From: a candidate division WOR-3 bacterium
GTDB taxonomy: Bacteria > Hydrothermota > UBA3072
Direction: 5' to 3'
NCBI GenBank assembly: GCA_039804165.1
Contig: JBDRZZ010000002.1
Coordinates: 1 to 64,000 of the forward strand
Length of the DNA: 64,000 nt
Both the position numbers and the translations under genes were made by a program. The notes beneath the pieces are model-generated. The model was given only the letters and a program-made list of their open reading frames with translations, was not told the DNA's origin and did no database searches. Every line of letters begins with the position of its first letter. Positions within the stretch are counted from its first letter, which is position 1. Of the stretch, positions 26,409 to 35,927 are shown piece by piece.

Positions 26409-28932
26409 CTAAACAGAAATCACAATTATCGTATCCAACATATGCGCATGGGAAAGAGTGGGGAACCCCACCATATTGGCTTTAGACATTTTGTTTATCC
26501 ATTTGCATCCTTTTTTATGAACCTCTTTAGATTTTGAAGGTATTTTCAGGTAAAGAACTATTTCTGACTTATCTTGATTCTGAAAAGGTATCCCTCTCAT
26601 ATAACAAACTCTTCCAGGAGTTAGTTTGTAGTAAGAATATCGAGTATTCACTTTTTCAAATTGCATTTCAATTAATTCTGCTCCTTCGGCAAGACGGCGA
26701 AGAATTCTAACATATACTTCAGTATCTTTAGGGAGTTTTTCTAGTTCAAATCTCACTTCTGAATATTCGTTGGCATTACCTCCAATAAAAAATTCCATAT
26801 CTATTAACCCTTCTGGTAGGACATCAACAACATTGATATTCTTCCAGGCAAAGTTATTGCTTTCCGAAATGAATTTACTATAAAGAGTGCCTGAGGTAAT
26901 TAAGGTTTTGTCAGGAGCAGGATCTATTGGATGATCGCGTTCACAAACCGGGCAAAAATGTCCAAGAGGTGGAAGAGCATCTTCGGGCCAGATAATCTCT
27001 CCAAAAGAAACAGAACCAGGCTGAACGTTATAAACCATTTTTGTTCTTACTAAATGCCAAGAAGAAGGATTTGCAAAAGTGCTTGGTTCTGCCCAATAAA
27101 CACTCACTTTTACATCACCTGGGACTGCTCCTCTATTCTGAAGACGCACATAAATATAATTATCTTATCCCAACTCCACATTCTCTGAGAGATTCTCATC
27201 ATTCATATCTCCTAAAGTTAAAGGAGGATTAGTGACCTTTCCCGTGCGAGTTATAATATCAGGACTCATCCAAAGATGACCAATTGAAGGGATCGTTCCA
27301 ACATCTGTCAAACTATCCCGCACATAGATATCCGGTCCAATACCCACAGCCGTAAATGCATTTTTTACAGAATCTAAAATTAGGAGATAGTTTGGATCTG
27401 TCTTAAAAAGAGCATTTACTGCATTTAGAGCTGCCTCACGGCATTCAAGAAATGGGGCGTTAGAGTTTCCAAGTAATCCGATAGACTGAATGTGCCAGAA
27501 TATCTCCTATGTTTTGGTGTAACCGATACCAGTTACAGAAATACCACTGTTTGGATGGATGCCGCCCATTAACATAAAATATGCGGCATAAATAACCGGA
27601 CCACAGTTTACATGAGGGGCTCCTTCTTTTATTGTTCCGTCAAGATTACAGGTTGTGTCCTTATAACCAATACTCATAGTATCTAAAAGCTGCAGCAACA
27701 TGGTTTGGAATTCTGAAATTTGCACCAAGAGCAGGATCCAAAGGATTGTTCATTCTTCTTAGACAATCTCCCGGAATAGATGGTTGGTCATCAGGATACC
27801 CAAGATTTGAAGTATGGTCAGTAACCGCATGGGTGAATTCGTGGGCCACTACATCCCTTGTTGTAAGGTAACTAAAGAGAACATTATTTCCATCACCAAA
27901 GTAAAATTTTTTTGAGATGGAGAATAAAAGACATTATTTTAGTCAGTGCCTCTGTGTGCTCCTGCATAAATGGTCGCTCCTCCACCGTCAAAACTATTCC
28001 ACCCAAACCTGGTTCTGTAATAATCTACAATTTCTCCAAAATACCGATGAATATCAACTTCTGCTTCTTGATTGTCTTTCCTTGGGGTTGTTGTGCTATT
28101 AATTCCAGTTATTGTCACTGTCTTCGCTGATATTGGCATCACTGCAATTATTAGTGGTGCCGTCTAAATCACAAGTTCTTATTTCTGGTCCTCCAGAAGA
28201 CATTCGGATATTGTGAATTAACTTATAGATAGTCCCATCTAGAACAGTACTTAGAGAACCACTTCCTGAATATACACCGACCCCACTTCCAATGTTTCTC
28301 AACGCATTTTTATGGATAATTTTACCATTGTGAGTATCTATATAGTAGTGAAGCTCTCTTTCATGCTCTAAGTCATCAATATGAACATTATAAGCGAGAT
28401 AAGTTTTATCTTTTCGTTGATAAATACAAAGTTTTGGAGAGTACCCTTCTTCGGGCTTCCCATCCTTAGCATCTTTTAGAGCAATTTGAATTGCATCTTC
28501 AACTTCGATCTTGGGTTTGGTATCTATCTCAATCTCAGGCTGATACTTATTGGTAAGTAAATTGATTGCACGGTTAGGATCAAATTGGACTCGAGCTATG
28601 CCTCCTTCTACTGGTATTCCATTATGCATCTGTTGCATAACAACGCAGGTATTTCCTTTAGAGTCTCTCACCTTTTTTATAAGCTTGAGCTCTTCTTTGG
28701 GATCTTTCATTCTTAAGAGCGATTTGTTTTCATCAAGGAATTCAAGGGCTGCTCCTATAATCATTCGTTCGGGCTTTCCTTCAAAAGGCTCGGCAATTTT
28801 CCTAGAGATAAAAGCAGATGCTTTTAACTTGTGATCCCATCTCATTCGCAATTTAGAATCCAACTGTCTAAACTTCTTCATAATAAACTCTTACCTTGGG
28901 GTCATAACTTTCTCTTTTTCTTCTTTTTTCAT
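26409..28932 (-). pseudogene. Broken thermolysin-like (M4) metalloprotease gene
   Basis: A single gene, decayed, read from a strong ribosome site (AAGGAGGG) and ATG at 28932. The order is: FTP/PepSY-type propeptide (PVEGGIARVQFD), M4 N-domain (VDYYRTRFGWNSFDGGG), zinc motif VVAHEFTHAVTD, GANFRIPNHVAAAF-type region, then NCGPVIYAAYFMLMGG and SVTGIGYTKT, and a C-terminal beta domain (DNYIYVRLQNRGA) ending at 26409. Four in-frame stops are at 28891-28893 (TAA), 27939-27941 (TAA), 27507-27509 (TAG) and 27165-27167 (TAA). Frameshifts lie near 28100-28140, in the T7 run 27907-27913, and near 27660-27700. No signal peptide is evident. The intact protein would be about 840 aa. Not a working gene unless heavily recoded. 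Confidence 0.85.
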
Positions 28933-29472
28933 TTTTCCCTCCTTTTGTTTTTAATTAAAATAACCTTATACCCACTTAGAGAGATTAAATACACAACACT
29001 TATTCACTTAGAGGCAAACCAACATTGGTTATATTCCTAAAAAGCTCCAGTGTTTTTCCATGTCAATTTTTTAAGCCTAAAATCACTTTTTACCCCCTTA
29101 TTAAACAAAACCCCCTCCCAAAATGAACAATTTCTGGAGCCCATTTCTTAAACATCAAAAAAATCCTACTTCACAGAAAATTCAGAGATGAATGTTAAAA
29201 ATTGAACATCTTAAAGATAACCTCCAAGAAGTATTGATGTAGCATAAATAACAAGTTGTATTTGCCAAGTTTTTTATTTAATATTTAAAAAATATTGAAT
29301 TATAAGAATTTTTATCGAATTTTTAAATAATAAAATTTTTAATTTTGATAAATTCTATTAAATTTGGAATAGGGATTAGGTATAGAGATTAATTGTCAAG
29401 GGTTTAGGAGTTCTTTAATAAAGAAAAATTTACCTCTTGACATTTATCTTATGATTTTTATTTTGGTTAAGG
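28933..29472. other. Gene-free AT-rich interval
   Basis: 540 bp without a credible reading frame on either strand. It holds the 5' region of the broken protease gene on one side, and a TTGACA at 29437-29442 that may serve the gene at 29473. A short A/T inverted repeat (AATATTT, 3 bp, AAATATT) lies around 29280-29297. I see no RNA gene or clear terminator. Confidence 0.5.
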
Positions 29473-30501
29473 ATGACTGATAAGCAGTGGGAAATATTAT
29501 TAAGGGTTATAGAAGGAGAAGAGATAAGGCCTTTACCTATTGGATTTATAATAGATAGTCCTTGGTTGCCAAATTGGTATGGAATCTCTATCCTTGATTA
29601 TTACTCTTCGCCTGAACTCTGGTTTAAAGCGAATATGAAGGCAATAAATGATTTCCCCTCTGTGATTTTTTTTCCTGGTTTTTGGGCAGAATATGGAATG
29701 TGTAGTGAACCCTCGGCTTTTGGAGCAAAATGCTCTTTTCCTGAAAATGCTTTTCCAAATCCTAAAAAAATTATTCTTTCTTCTTCTGAAATTGAAGATT
29801 TAGAAATACCTGATCCAAAGGAAGATGGATTTCTTCCCTTTATACTAAATCGTTTAAAACTTTTCCAAACGAAGATAGAGAAAGAGGGTCATAAGATAAA
29901 ATTTTCTGTTTCAAGAGGCCCTTTGAATATAGCAAGCTTCCTAATGGGAATTACGGAGTTTTTAATCCTTATAAAAACAGAGCCTGAGAAAGCTCATTCT
30001 TTGCTGAGAAAAGTGACAGATTTCTTAAAGAAATGGCATTACATTCAAAAGGAGACTTTTCCGACAATTGAAGGGATATTCATTTTGGACGATATTATAG
30101 GTTTTATGGGGGAAGAAGATTTTAAAACTTTCGGGTTACCTTACTTTAAAGAATTATATGATATTGAAGCAAAGGTGAAATTCCTTCATAATGATGCCTC
30201 TTGTAAGGCTTCAATTAAATTCTTGCCCGAGTTGGGGGTTAATCTTTTCAATATGGGTTTTGATACAGACATTAACGAGTTGAAAAACCAAACAAGTAAC
30301 CAAGTAGTAATGCTTGGGAATATTCCTCCAAGGGATGTTCTTGCAAAAGGAACTCCTTGTGATGTAAAAAATGCTGTTATAGAATTAATAGATTCACTTC
30401 AAGATAAGAAAAGAGTGATTCTTTCCTGTGGTGGTGGTATGCCTCCCGGTGTTTCTTCGGAAAATATTAAAGCTTTTATTGATACTGTTAATTATTATTA
30501 A
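29473..30501 (+). CDS. Uroporphyrinogen decarboxylase-family protein (methyltransferase-like)
   Basis: TIM-barrel protein of the URO-D superfamily, 342 aa. It lacks the hallmarks of true HemE and looks like the corrinoid/coenzyme M methyltransferase side of the family (MtaA/MtbA/CmuC-like). Visible blocks: SRGPLNIASFLMGI, IFILDDIIGFMGEEDF, FLHNDASC (possible metal ligands His and Cys), GNIPPRDVLAKGTP and ILSCGGGMPPGVSSENI with another Cys. The substrate is unknown. It stands alone with AAGGATG at the start, and no corrinoid protein gene is adjacent. Confidence 0.8.
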   Translation: MTDKQWEILLRVIEGEEIRPLPIGFIIDSPWLPNWYGISILDYYSSPELWFKANMKAINDFPSVIFFPGFWAEYGMCSEPSAFGAKCSFPENAFPNPKKIILSSSEIEDLEIPDPKEDGFLPFILNRLKLFQTKIEKEGHKIKFSVSRGPLNIASFLMGITEFLILIKTEPEKAHSLLRKVTDFLKKWHYIQKETFPTIEGIFILDDIIGFMGEEDFKTFGLPYFKELYDIEAKVKFLHNDASCKASIKFLPELGVNLFNMGFDTDINELKNQTSNQVVMLGNIPPRDVLAKGTPCDVKNAVIELIDSLQDKKRVILSCGGGMPPGVSSENIKAFIDTVNYY

Positions 30502-30540
30502 ATTTTTTTAAATGAAAATATAAACTGTTTTTAAGAAGAC

Positions 30541-30568
30541 TTGACTTAATATTTTGTTTTGGTATTAT
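30541..30568 (+). promoter_or_regulatory. Promoter of nfeD (leaderless)
   Basis: TTGACT at 30541-30546, 16-bp spacer, TATTAT at 30563-30568, then 6 bp to the ATG at 30575. An in-frame ATG at 30554 falls within the spacer. Confidence 0.55.
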
Positions 30569-30574
30569 AAAAGT

Positions 30575-31837
30575 ATGAACTTGATCTTATGGTTGTTGGG
30601 AAGCTTTGTCATTTTAGGAAAGGTGGAAGGGGTTATTGGTCCGGCCACAGCAAGTTATGTTCATAGGGTAATAGAACTTTCGGAGAAAGAAGAAGCAGAG
30701 GCTCTTATCCTTTTACTTGATACCCCGGGTGGTTTAGATGAAGCCATGAGAGAAATAGTCAAAGATGAGTTAAATTCCAAAATTCCAATTGTGGTTTACG
30801 TGCATCCCTCAGGGGCAAGAGATGCTTCAGCTGGAGTCTTCATTACTCTTGCTGCCCATATAGCAGCGATGACTCCAGGAACAAATATAGGAGCCGCTCA
30901 TCCTGTAGCTATTTCTCCTGGAAGGGAGGATAGAGAAGGGAAAACAGAAGAAACAATGATAAAAAAAGCACGAGAAGATGCAGCAGCTTATATTCGCTCA
31001 ATAGCAGAGAAGAGAAATAGAAATGCAAGATGGGCAGAGAAAGCCGTAAGAGAATCCGCTTCTGTTACCGCAGAAGAAGCCTTAAGACTAAAAATAATTG
31101 ATCTTGTAGTTCCAACGGTAGATGAATTATTAGAGAAAATCCATGGCAAAGAGGTAAGTTTACCTATGGGAACAAAAAAATTAAACACAAAAAATGCAGA
31201 GAAGAAAAACGTTCCGATGAGCCCAAGAGAAGAATTCTTAAAAATAATTTCAAATCCAAATGTTGCTTATATTCTATTCATCGTTGGTTTATATGGACTT
31301 ATTTTTGAAATAAGGAGTCCTGGAGGTATATTTCCGGGACTTTTAGGAGCTCTTTGTCTTATTCTTGCTTTTTATTCTTTTCAAACTCTTCCAATAAATT
31401 ATGCGGGTGTTGCTCTTATAATCCTTGGAATTGCCATGTTTGTAATGGAGGTTTTAACCCCAACGTATGGACCTTTAACAATAGGAGGTATAGTTTCAAT
31501 GTCATTAGGATCAATGATGTTAATAAAATCAGAAGCAAATTTTCTTCAGATCTCAAAACCAATAATCTTTGCGGTTGTTGGAACAACAGCTTTATTTCTT
31601 CTTTTCGCTCTGGGAGCGGTTGCTAAGGTAATGAGGAAGAAACCAACAACAGGAAAAGAAGGACTTATTGGAGGAATAGGAAAAGCTTTAAGTGACATAA
31701 CCCAAGAAGAAGGGAAAGTTTTTATAAGGGGAGAATATTGGAATGCTGTTGCAGAAGAGAAAATAAAGAAAGGAAGTTTAGTAGAGGTTATAGAAGTGAA
31801 AGGTCTTACCCTAAAAGTCAAAAAAAAGGAGGTATAA
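30575..31837 (+). CDS. NfeD-family membrane-bound serine protease
   Basis: Long-form NfeD (NfeD1b/STOPP type), 420 aa from the ATG at 30575. The N-terminal signal or anchor (MNLILWLLGSFVILG) is followed by a ClpP/SppA-like protease domain with LLLDTPGG and the catalytic Ser in GARDASAGVF, plus NIGAAHPV. Four to five membrane spans lie at about residues 220-350 and a C-terminal OB-fold NfeD domain ends the protein. It is paired with the slipin gene starting on the very next base, as in many prokaryotes; the protease cleaves slipin in Pyrococcus. Membrane quality control is the likely role. Confidence 0.92.
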   Translation: MNLILWLLGSFVILGKVEGVIGPATASYVHRVIELSEKEEAEALILLLDTPGGLDEAMREIVKDELNSKIPIVVYVHPSGARDASAGVFITLAAHIAAMTPGTNIGAAHPVAISPGREDREGKTEETMIKKAREDAAAYIRSIAEKRNRNARWAEKAVRESASVTAEEALRLKIIDLVVPTVDELLEKIHGKEVSLPMGTKKLNTKNAEKKNVPMSPREEFLKIISNPNVAYILFIVGLYGLIFEIRSPGGIFPGLLGALCLILAFYSFQTLPINYAGVALIILGIAMFVMEVLTPTYGPLTIGGIVSMSLGSMMLIKSEANFLQISKPIIFAVVGTTALFLLFALGAVAKVMRKKPTTGKEGLIGGIGKALSDITQEEGKVFIRGEYWNAVAEEKIKKGSLVEVIEVKGLTLKVKKKEV

Positions 31838-32632
31838 ATGCCAATTGGTGTTATTATAGCAATATTTGTTGTTCTTCTAATTCTTCTCGCGAATGCAATA
31901 AACATCCTTCAGGAATATGAGAGAGCTGTTACTTTTCGTCTTGGAAGGTTCGTTGGAGTTAGAGGTCCGGGGCTTGTTCTTATAATCCCATTTTTCGAGA
32001 AAATCATTAGAGTAAGCCTACGAGTTGTGACCTTAGATGTTCCGGCACAAGATGTGATTACTAAGGACAACGTCTCCGTTAAAGTTAATGCTGTGGTTTA
32101 TTTCAGAGTTATGGAGCCAGAAAAAGCTATAATTGAGGTGGAGGATTACAAATTTGCAACTTCACAAATTTCTCAAACAACTTTAAGAAGTGTGGTTGGA
32201 AGCGCCGAATTGGATGAACTTTTGTCCCAAAGAGAAAAACTAAATAAAGAACTCCAAACCGTTATTGACAAAGAGACTGATCCTTGGGGGATAAAAGTTA
32301 CAACCGTGGAGATAAAGCACGTAGACCTTCCTCAGGAAATGCAAAGAGCAATGGCTCGTCAGGCTGAATCAGAAAGAGATAGAAGGGCAAAGATAATAAA
32401 CGCAATGGGTGAATATCAAGCTGCAGAAAAACTTGTCTCGGCAGCAAAATTAATGGAACAATCCCCAATTACAATACAACTTAGGTATTTACAGACCTTA
32501 AGAGAAATTGCTACAGAAAACAACTCTACAACCATATTCCCTCTTCCAATAGAATTATTTAAACCCTTCTTAGAATTAGCGAAAGTTATAGGAGAGAAAG
32601 GTAAAGTTACTCCGGAAGATTTTATGGAGTAA
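31838..32632 (+). CDS. Slipin / SPFH-domain (stomatin-like) protein
   Basis: Membrane-anchored SPFH protein that oligomerises at the inner membrane. One N-terminal span ([18 protein letters not shown]), then [25 protein letters not shown], the SPFH core ([21 protein letters not shown]) and a helical region with [16 protein letters not shown] before a C-terminal hydrophobic stretch. 264 aa is typical. A GGAGG site precedes the start. It partners the adjacent NfeD protease. Confidence 0.94.
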   Translation: MPIGVIIAIFVVLLILLANAINILQEYERAVTFRLGRFVGVRGPGLVLIIPFFEKIIRVSLRVVTLDVPAQDVITKDNVSVKVNAVVYFRVMEPEKAIIEVEDYKFATSQISQTTLRSVVGSAELDELLSQREKLNKELQTVIDKETDPWGIKVTTVEIKHVDLPQEMQRAMARQAESERDRRAKIINAMGEYQAAEKLVSAAKLMEQSPITIQLRYLQTLREIATENNSTTIFPLPIELFKPFLELAKVIGEKGKVTPEDFME

Positions 32633-32697
32633 AAAAATAGAATAGGAGTTGTAAAGTAAAGCGAAGAGTTTCGTGGATCACTTATTACTTTCCCCCG

Positions 32698-33831
32698 ATG
32701 GGAATGGGGGGAATAGGAAGAGTATATAATATCCCGAAAGTTTTAAAAGAACTTGGGTGGGAAGTAGATATTTATACACCTTATCCTCCAAGAAATTACC
32801 CAAAGGATGAAGAAAGCTTTAATACAAAAAACTTAAACATTATAAGAACCCCTTCCTTAGATCCATTTCACATTTTACCAAGCAAAATACTTAAGTCTGG
32901 GAGTGGGAAAAGAGATTATCTATCTTTCCCAGATAATAAAGTTTTGTGGTTGCCTTTTCTTTTAAAAAAGATAAAAAAAACAAATGTTATAGTAATCTCC
33001 TGTCCTCCTTTTTCCCTAATGTTATTGCTTTTTTTTGTTAAAAATACTCCTTGTGTAATTGATTATAGGGACTTATGGGTAGGAAGTTACCTTGGAGAAT
33101 ATCTGTTTAAGTGGGAAGAAGCCCTTGCAAAGAGAATAGAAAAATATTGCATTCAAAAAGCCTCTCTTATTATCACTGTAACAGATGGAATCCGAAAAAT
33201 TCTAATTTCAGAGTATCCTGAGGCTAAAAATAAAATTCACTTAATAAGAAACGGCTTTGATAAGAACTATCCATTTACAACTAAAAAGAAAAAAAAAGAG
33301 AAACTCATTTTTACTTATATGGGTTCATTTAGTGATATCTTTAATCCGGAAATTGTTTTTGAGGGATTTGAGGAGCTATTTGCCTTAAACCCTGAATTGA
33401 AAGAAAGAATTGCTTTTAAATATATAGGACCCTCTATGAGAGAGGGTTTAGTAAAAAGGGCAAGAGAAATTGGCTTAAGCCTTATTTCCAAAGGATACTT
33501 GCCTTACAAAAGGGCTTTTTATGAACTAAGAAATTCAGATATACTCATTTTAATAGGAGGAGGGAAAGAAGATTCTTGGCTAATTCCTTCAAAACTATAC
33601 CAATATATTGCGGCTGGACAGCCAATTATTGCAATAACCAGAAATGAAGAAATAAAAGATTTAATAGGCTCTTCTGGTGTAATTTGTGAGCCAACACCTC
33701 TTAGTATTGCAACCTCTATTGTTGAGGTTCTTAAGAATTTGAGTAAATTTAAACCTACTTCTAATTACTTAAAATACTCTTGGGAAAATCTTGGAAAGGA
33801 ATATTCTGAGCTTCTTATGAAGATTTTATAG
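32698..33831 (+). CDS. Glycosyltransferase (GT4-like), start codon unclear
   Basis: GT-B glycosyltransferase. The first in-frame ATG (32698) gives 377 aa beginning MGMGGIGRVYNIPKVLKELG. The same frame continues upstream to a stop at 32638-32640 and encodes KRRVSWITYYFPP, the first strand and loop expected of this family. So the real protein probably starts near 32656, where only GTA lies about 7 bp after AGGAG. The donor domain is less classical (YMGSFSDIFNPEIVFEGFEEL, IPSKLYQYIAAGQPIIAI). It lies between the slipin and ECF sigma genes, and its acceptor is unknown. Confidence 0.8.
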   Translation: MGMGGIGRVYNIPKVLKELGWEVDIYTPYPPRNYPKDEESFNTKNLNIIRTPSLDPFHILPSKILKSGSGKRDYLSFPDNKVLWLPFLLKKIKKTNVIVISCPPFSLMLLLFFVKNTPCVIDYRDLWVGSYLGEYLFKWEEALAKRIEKYCIQKASLIITVTDGIRKILISEYPEAKNKIHLIRNGFDKNYPFTTKKKKKEKLIFTYMGSFSDIFNPEIVFEGFEELFALNPELKERIAFKYIGPSMREGLVKRAREIGLSLISKGYLPYKRAFYELRNSDILILIGGGKEDSWLIPSKLYQYIAAGQPIIAITRNEEIKDLIGSSGVICEPTPLSIATSIVEVLKNLSKFKPTSNYLKYSWENLGKEYSELLMKIL

Positions 33832-33838
33832 AAGAAAT

Positions 33839-33864
33839 GGAACATATAACAAAACCCTAACGTC
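33839..33864 (+). promoter_or_regulatory. ECF-sigma-type promoter, probably autoregulatory
   Basis: GGAAC at 33839-33843, exactly 17 bp, then CGTC at 33861-33864. This matches the GGAAC-N16/17-CGTC pattern recognised by many ECF sigma factors. It ends 7 bp before the ATG of the ECF sigma gene, so the gene probably drives itself and has a leaderless mRNA. Confidence 0.65.
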
Positions 33865-33871
33865 TTTAAAG

Positions 33872-34333
33872 ATGGATAACATAAATATAGAACAGATATT
33901 TTTGGATTATAATGAGTATATTTATAAATATATATATGGGATGGTTCAAAATCGAGCGGAAGCCGAAGATCTATTGCAAGATACTTTTATAAAAGTGATA
34001 AAGGCTCAGAATACGGATGTAAAAAATTGGAAAAATTATTTACTTACGATTGCGAGAAACACAGTTTATGATCATTGGAGAAAAAAGAAAAATAAAATAA
34101 GCTTGGATTTTCTAAAATTAAAGGAGAGGAAAAAAGATATTGAATTACGGCTTGATATTGAGAAGGGAATAAGAAAATTATCTCCAAAATTAAAGGAGGT
34201 CCTTGTTTTAAGAGAAATAAACCAATTAGAGTATAAAGAAATTGCAGAGATTTTAGGAATTGAAAAGGGTACTGTAAAATCACGCTTAAATAGGGCAAGA
34301 GAAGAATTAAAAAACTTTTTGGAGGGCAAATGA
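33872..34333 (+). CDS. ECF RNA polymerase sigma factor
   Basis: Group 4 sigma-70 factor, 153 aa, with only regions 2 and 4. Region 2 spans about 10-70 (YIYGMVQNRAEAEDLLQDTF, then YLLTIARNTVYDHWRKKK). Region 4 spans about 100-150 (LKEVLVLREINQLEYKEIAE, GIEKGTVKSRLNRAREEL helix-turn-helix). No ribosome site precedes the ATG. The next gene is a zinc-finger anti-sigma factor overlapping by ATGA, then an inactive HtrA-like protein, so an envelope-stress signalling unit is likely. Confidence 0.94.
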   Translation: MDNINIEQIFLDYNEYIYKYIYGMVQNRAEAEDLLQDTFIKVIKAQNTDVKNWKNYLLTIARNTVYDHWRKKKNKISLDFLKLKERKKDIELRLDIEKGIRKLSPKLKEVLVLREINQLEYKEIAEILGIEKGTVKSRLNRAREELKNFLEGK

Positions 34334-34773
34334 GTTGTGAATCTATTAAAGAGTTAATCTCAGCTTATATTGATGCAGAGTTAGAGAGAATTGATATAAC
34401 TAAAGTAGAGAATCACATTAAGAAATGTGATGAATGTAATAAACTACTCCACAGTTATCAAAGTATAAGATATAGCATTCGTAGTATTGAAATTCCAAAG
34501 CCTTCTGATGAAATTCTTAAACGAATTGTGAGATTTCCAAGAAGAAATCTATACAGACTTAGAAAAGTTGCTTTGAGTTTTTCTTTTTTAAGCTTACTGG
34601 CTATCTCTCTTTTACCGTTCCTTAAAAATGAGGAAAGATATATCTCCGAAGAAGTGAGAGAGGAATATAAAAATTATTATATTATTAGAGAAGAAAAAAA
34701 TCCATATGTAGAAGTTTATTATGAAAAAGAAGGTAATTTTCTTCTCACAAATTATTCTGGAGGGAGTTTTTAA
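34330..34773 (+). CDS. Membrane anti-sigma factor with HC2 zinc finger
   Basis: A 147-aa anti-sigma factor for the preceding sigma. The N-terminal ZAS-type zinc finger is HIKKCDEC (His-x3-Cys-x2-Cys) near residues 28-38, inside ELISAYIDAEL...LLHSYQSI. One membrane span follows (ALSFSFLSLLAISLLPFL, about residues 78-96), then a short 50-residue outer segment rich in Tyr/Glu. The topology fits a sensor held at the inner membrane. Coupled to the sigma gene by ATGA. Confidence 0.9.
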   Translation: MSCESIKELISAYIDAELERIDITKVENHIKKCDECNKLLHSYQSIRYSIRSIEIPKPSDEILKRIVRFPRRNLYRLRKVALSFSFLSLLAISLLPFLKNEERYISEEVREEYKNYYIIREEKNPYVEVYYEKEGNFLLTNYSGGSF

Positions 34774-34779
34774 GGTTAA

Positions 34780-35829
34780 ATGATTTCCTTATTTATTTTG
34801 CTTTCTTCTTATCTTTCTCAAATAGAAAAAGAAGTGATGCAACTTGAGAACAGTATTTCTTCTTTTGTCGTTTCTATTGGAGTCGAAAAGAGTGAACTTT
34901 CTATGACCGGAACAGTGGTAGGAAAGAATCACATTGTAACTGTAGGTTTCATTGAAGTGGGAGAGAAAGTAAGTATAGAAGATAGATTTGGAAATATAAC
35001 AAAAGGGGAAGTTATTGGAAGAGATCCAAGCACAGGAATTCACTTAATAAAAACGGAAAAAGATTTCTCTCCCCCCTCCTTTCAAACAAAAATAAATAAA
35101 GGGCAACTCTGTTATATTTATGGAAACTCATTTGGATGTTTGGGAATGATTGGTATGGGTTTCCTTCAGAGCCCAGAAGGAATTTCTTTTAACGTGTCCG
35201 TTCCCCTCTCTCCGGGCAATAATGGGTCTGGAGTTTTTGATTCTGAAGGCAAACTTTTGGGCATCTTAGGAGGGAAAGTTCATTCTCCAATTTCTCTTCT
35301 ATATTCTCTAAGAACCAGCAATAATTTTGCAGAGGTAATTAAAGTTAATTATATTTTAAATACGGTTGAACAAATAAAGAAAACAGGGGTTGTAAAAAAA
35401 GCATGGCTTGGGGTTAAAATAGAAAAGAATGTTCCCTTAGACAGAATGGGAGTAATTGTGAAGGAAGTAATAAAAGGGTCTCCAGCAGCTTCGGTTGGTA
35501 TAAAGGAAGGAGATATTATCCTGGCCCTTAATGGTAATAATATATCTAATATAGAAAGACTTAAAGAATTAATCCTCATTGAAGAGCCTGGAAATACAGT
35601 TGTTCTTACTATTATAAGAGGAGAAAAAAGAATGGAAGTTCCTGTAAAACTTGGAGAAGAGAAAGAGAAAAGGTTGGAGATTCCTTTAGATTTAAAAATA
35701 GAAAAAATTATTCCAAAAGAACTTATTGAAGAAAATAAAGAAGATTTAAAAGAAATCTTGAATGAAAAAATCTTACGACTTTCTGAAGAATTAGAAGAGT
35801 TGAAAAAAGAATTAGAAGAATTAAAATAA
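34780..35829 (+). CDS. HtrA/DegP-like protein lacking the catalytic triad, with PDZ domain
   Basis: A trypsin-fold plus PDZ protein, 349 aa. It aligns with HtrA, but all three catalytic positions are changed. The His slot is Phe57 in HIVTVGFIEV, the Asp slot is Gly86 in GRDPSTGIHLIK, and the Ser slot is Asn148 in SPGNNGSGVFD. PDZ domain at about 205-290 (AWLGVKIEKN, GSPAASVGIKEGDIILALNG); the C-terminus is a Leu/Glu/Lys coiled coil. A short signal (MISLFILLSSYLS) suggests export. Probably a non-catalytic peptide-binding sensor or scaffold for the sigma/anti-sigma pair. It is inactive as a protease if the alignment holds. Confidence 0.85.
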   Translation: MISLFILLSSYLSQIEKEVMQLENSISSFVVSIGVEKSELSMTGTVVGKNHIVTVGFIEVGEKVSIEDRFGNITKGEVIGRDPSTGIHLIKTEKDFSPPSFQTKINKGQLCYIYGNSFGCLGMIGMGFLQSPEGISFNVSVPLSPGNNGSGVFDSEGKLLGILGGKVHSPISLLYSLRTSNNFAEVIKVNYILNTVEQIKKTGVVKKAWLGVKIEKNVPLDRMGVIVKEVIKGSPAASVGIKEGDIILALNGNNISNIERLKELILIEEPGNTVVLTIIRGEKRMEVPVKLGEEKEKRLEIPLDLKIEKIIPKELIEENKEDLKEILNEKILRLSEELEELKKELEELK

Positions 35830-35892
35830 ATTTAATTTTTATAAATCTTACTAAAAAACTAACCAAAATTTCTCCTATTCTATAAAATAGTC

Positions 35893-35921
35893 TTGACTAT
35901 TTTATCTTTTGACTCTATGTT
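35893..35921 (+). promoter_or_regulatory. Promoter of the GGDEF gene (leaderless)
   Basis: TTGACT at 35893-35898, 17-bp spacer, TATGTT at 35916-35921, then 6 bp to the ATG at 35928. No ribosome site precedes the ATG. Confidence 0.55.
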
Positions 35922-35927
35922 TTTTTT

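Noticed and set aside
26409-28932. Stop codon reassignment to Gln as an explanation for the broken protease gene
   Set aside because: Every other gene in the window uses TAA and TAG as normal ends, often overlapping the next start, and this gene also carries three frameshifts. Decay is simpler.
28933-29472. Possible CRISPR or small RNA in the largest gap
   Set aside because: No spaced direct repeats and no stable GC-rich hairpin; the repeats present are simple A/T runs.
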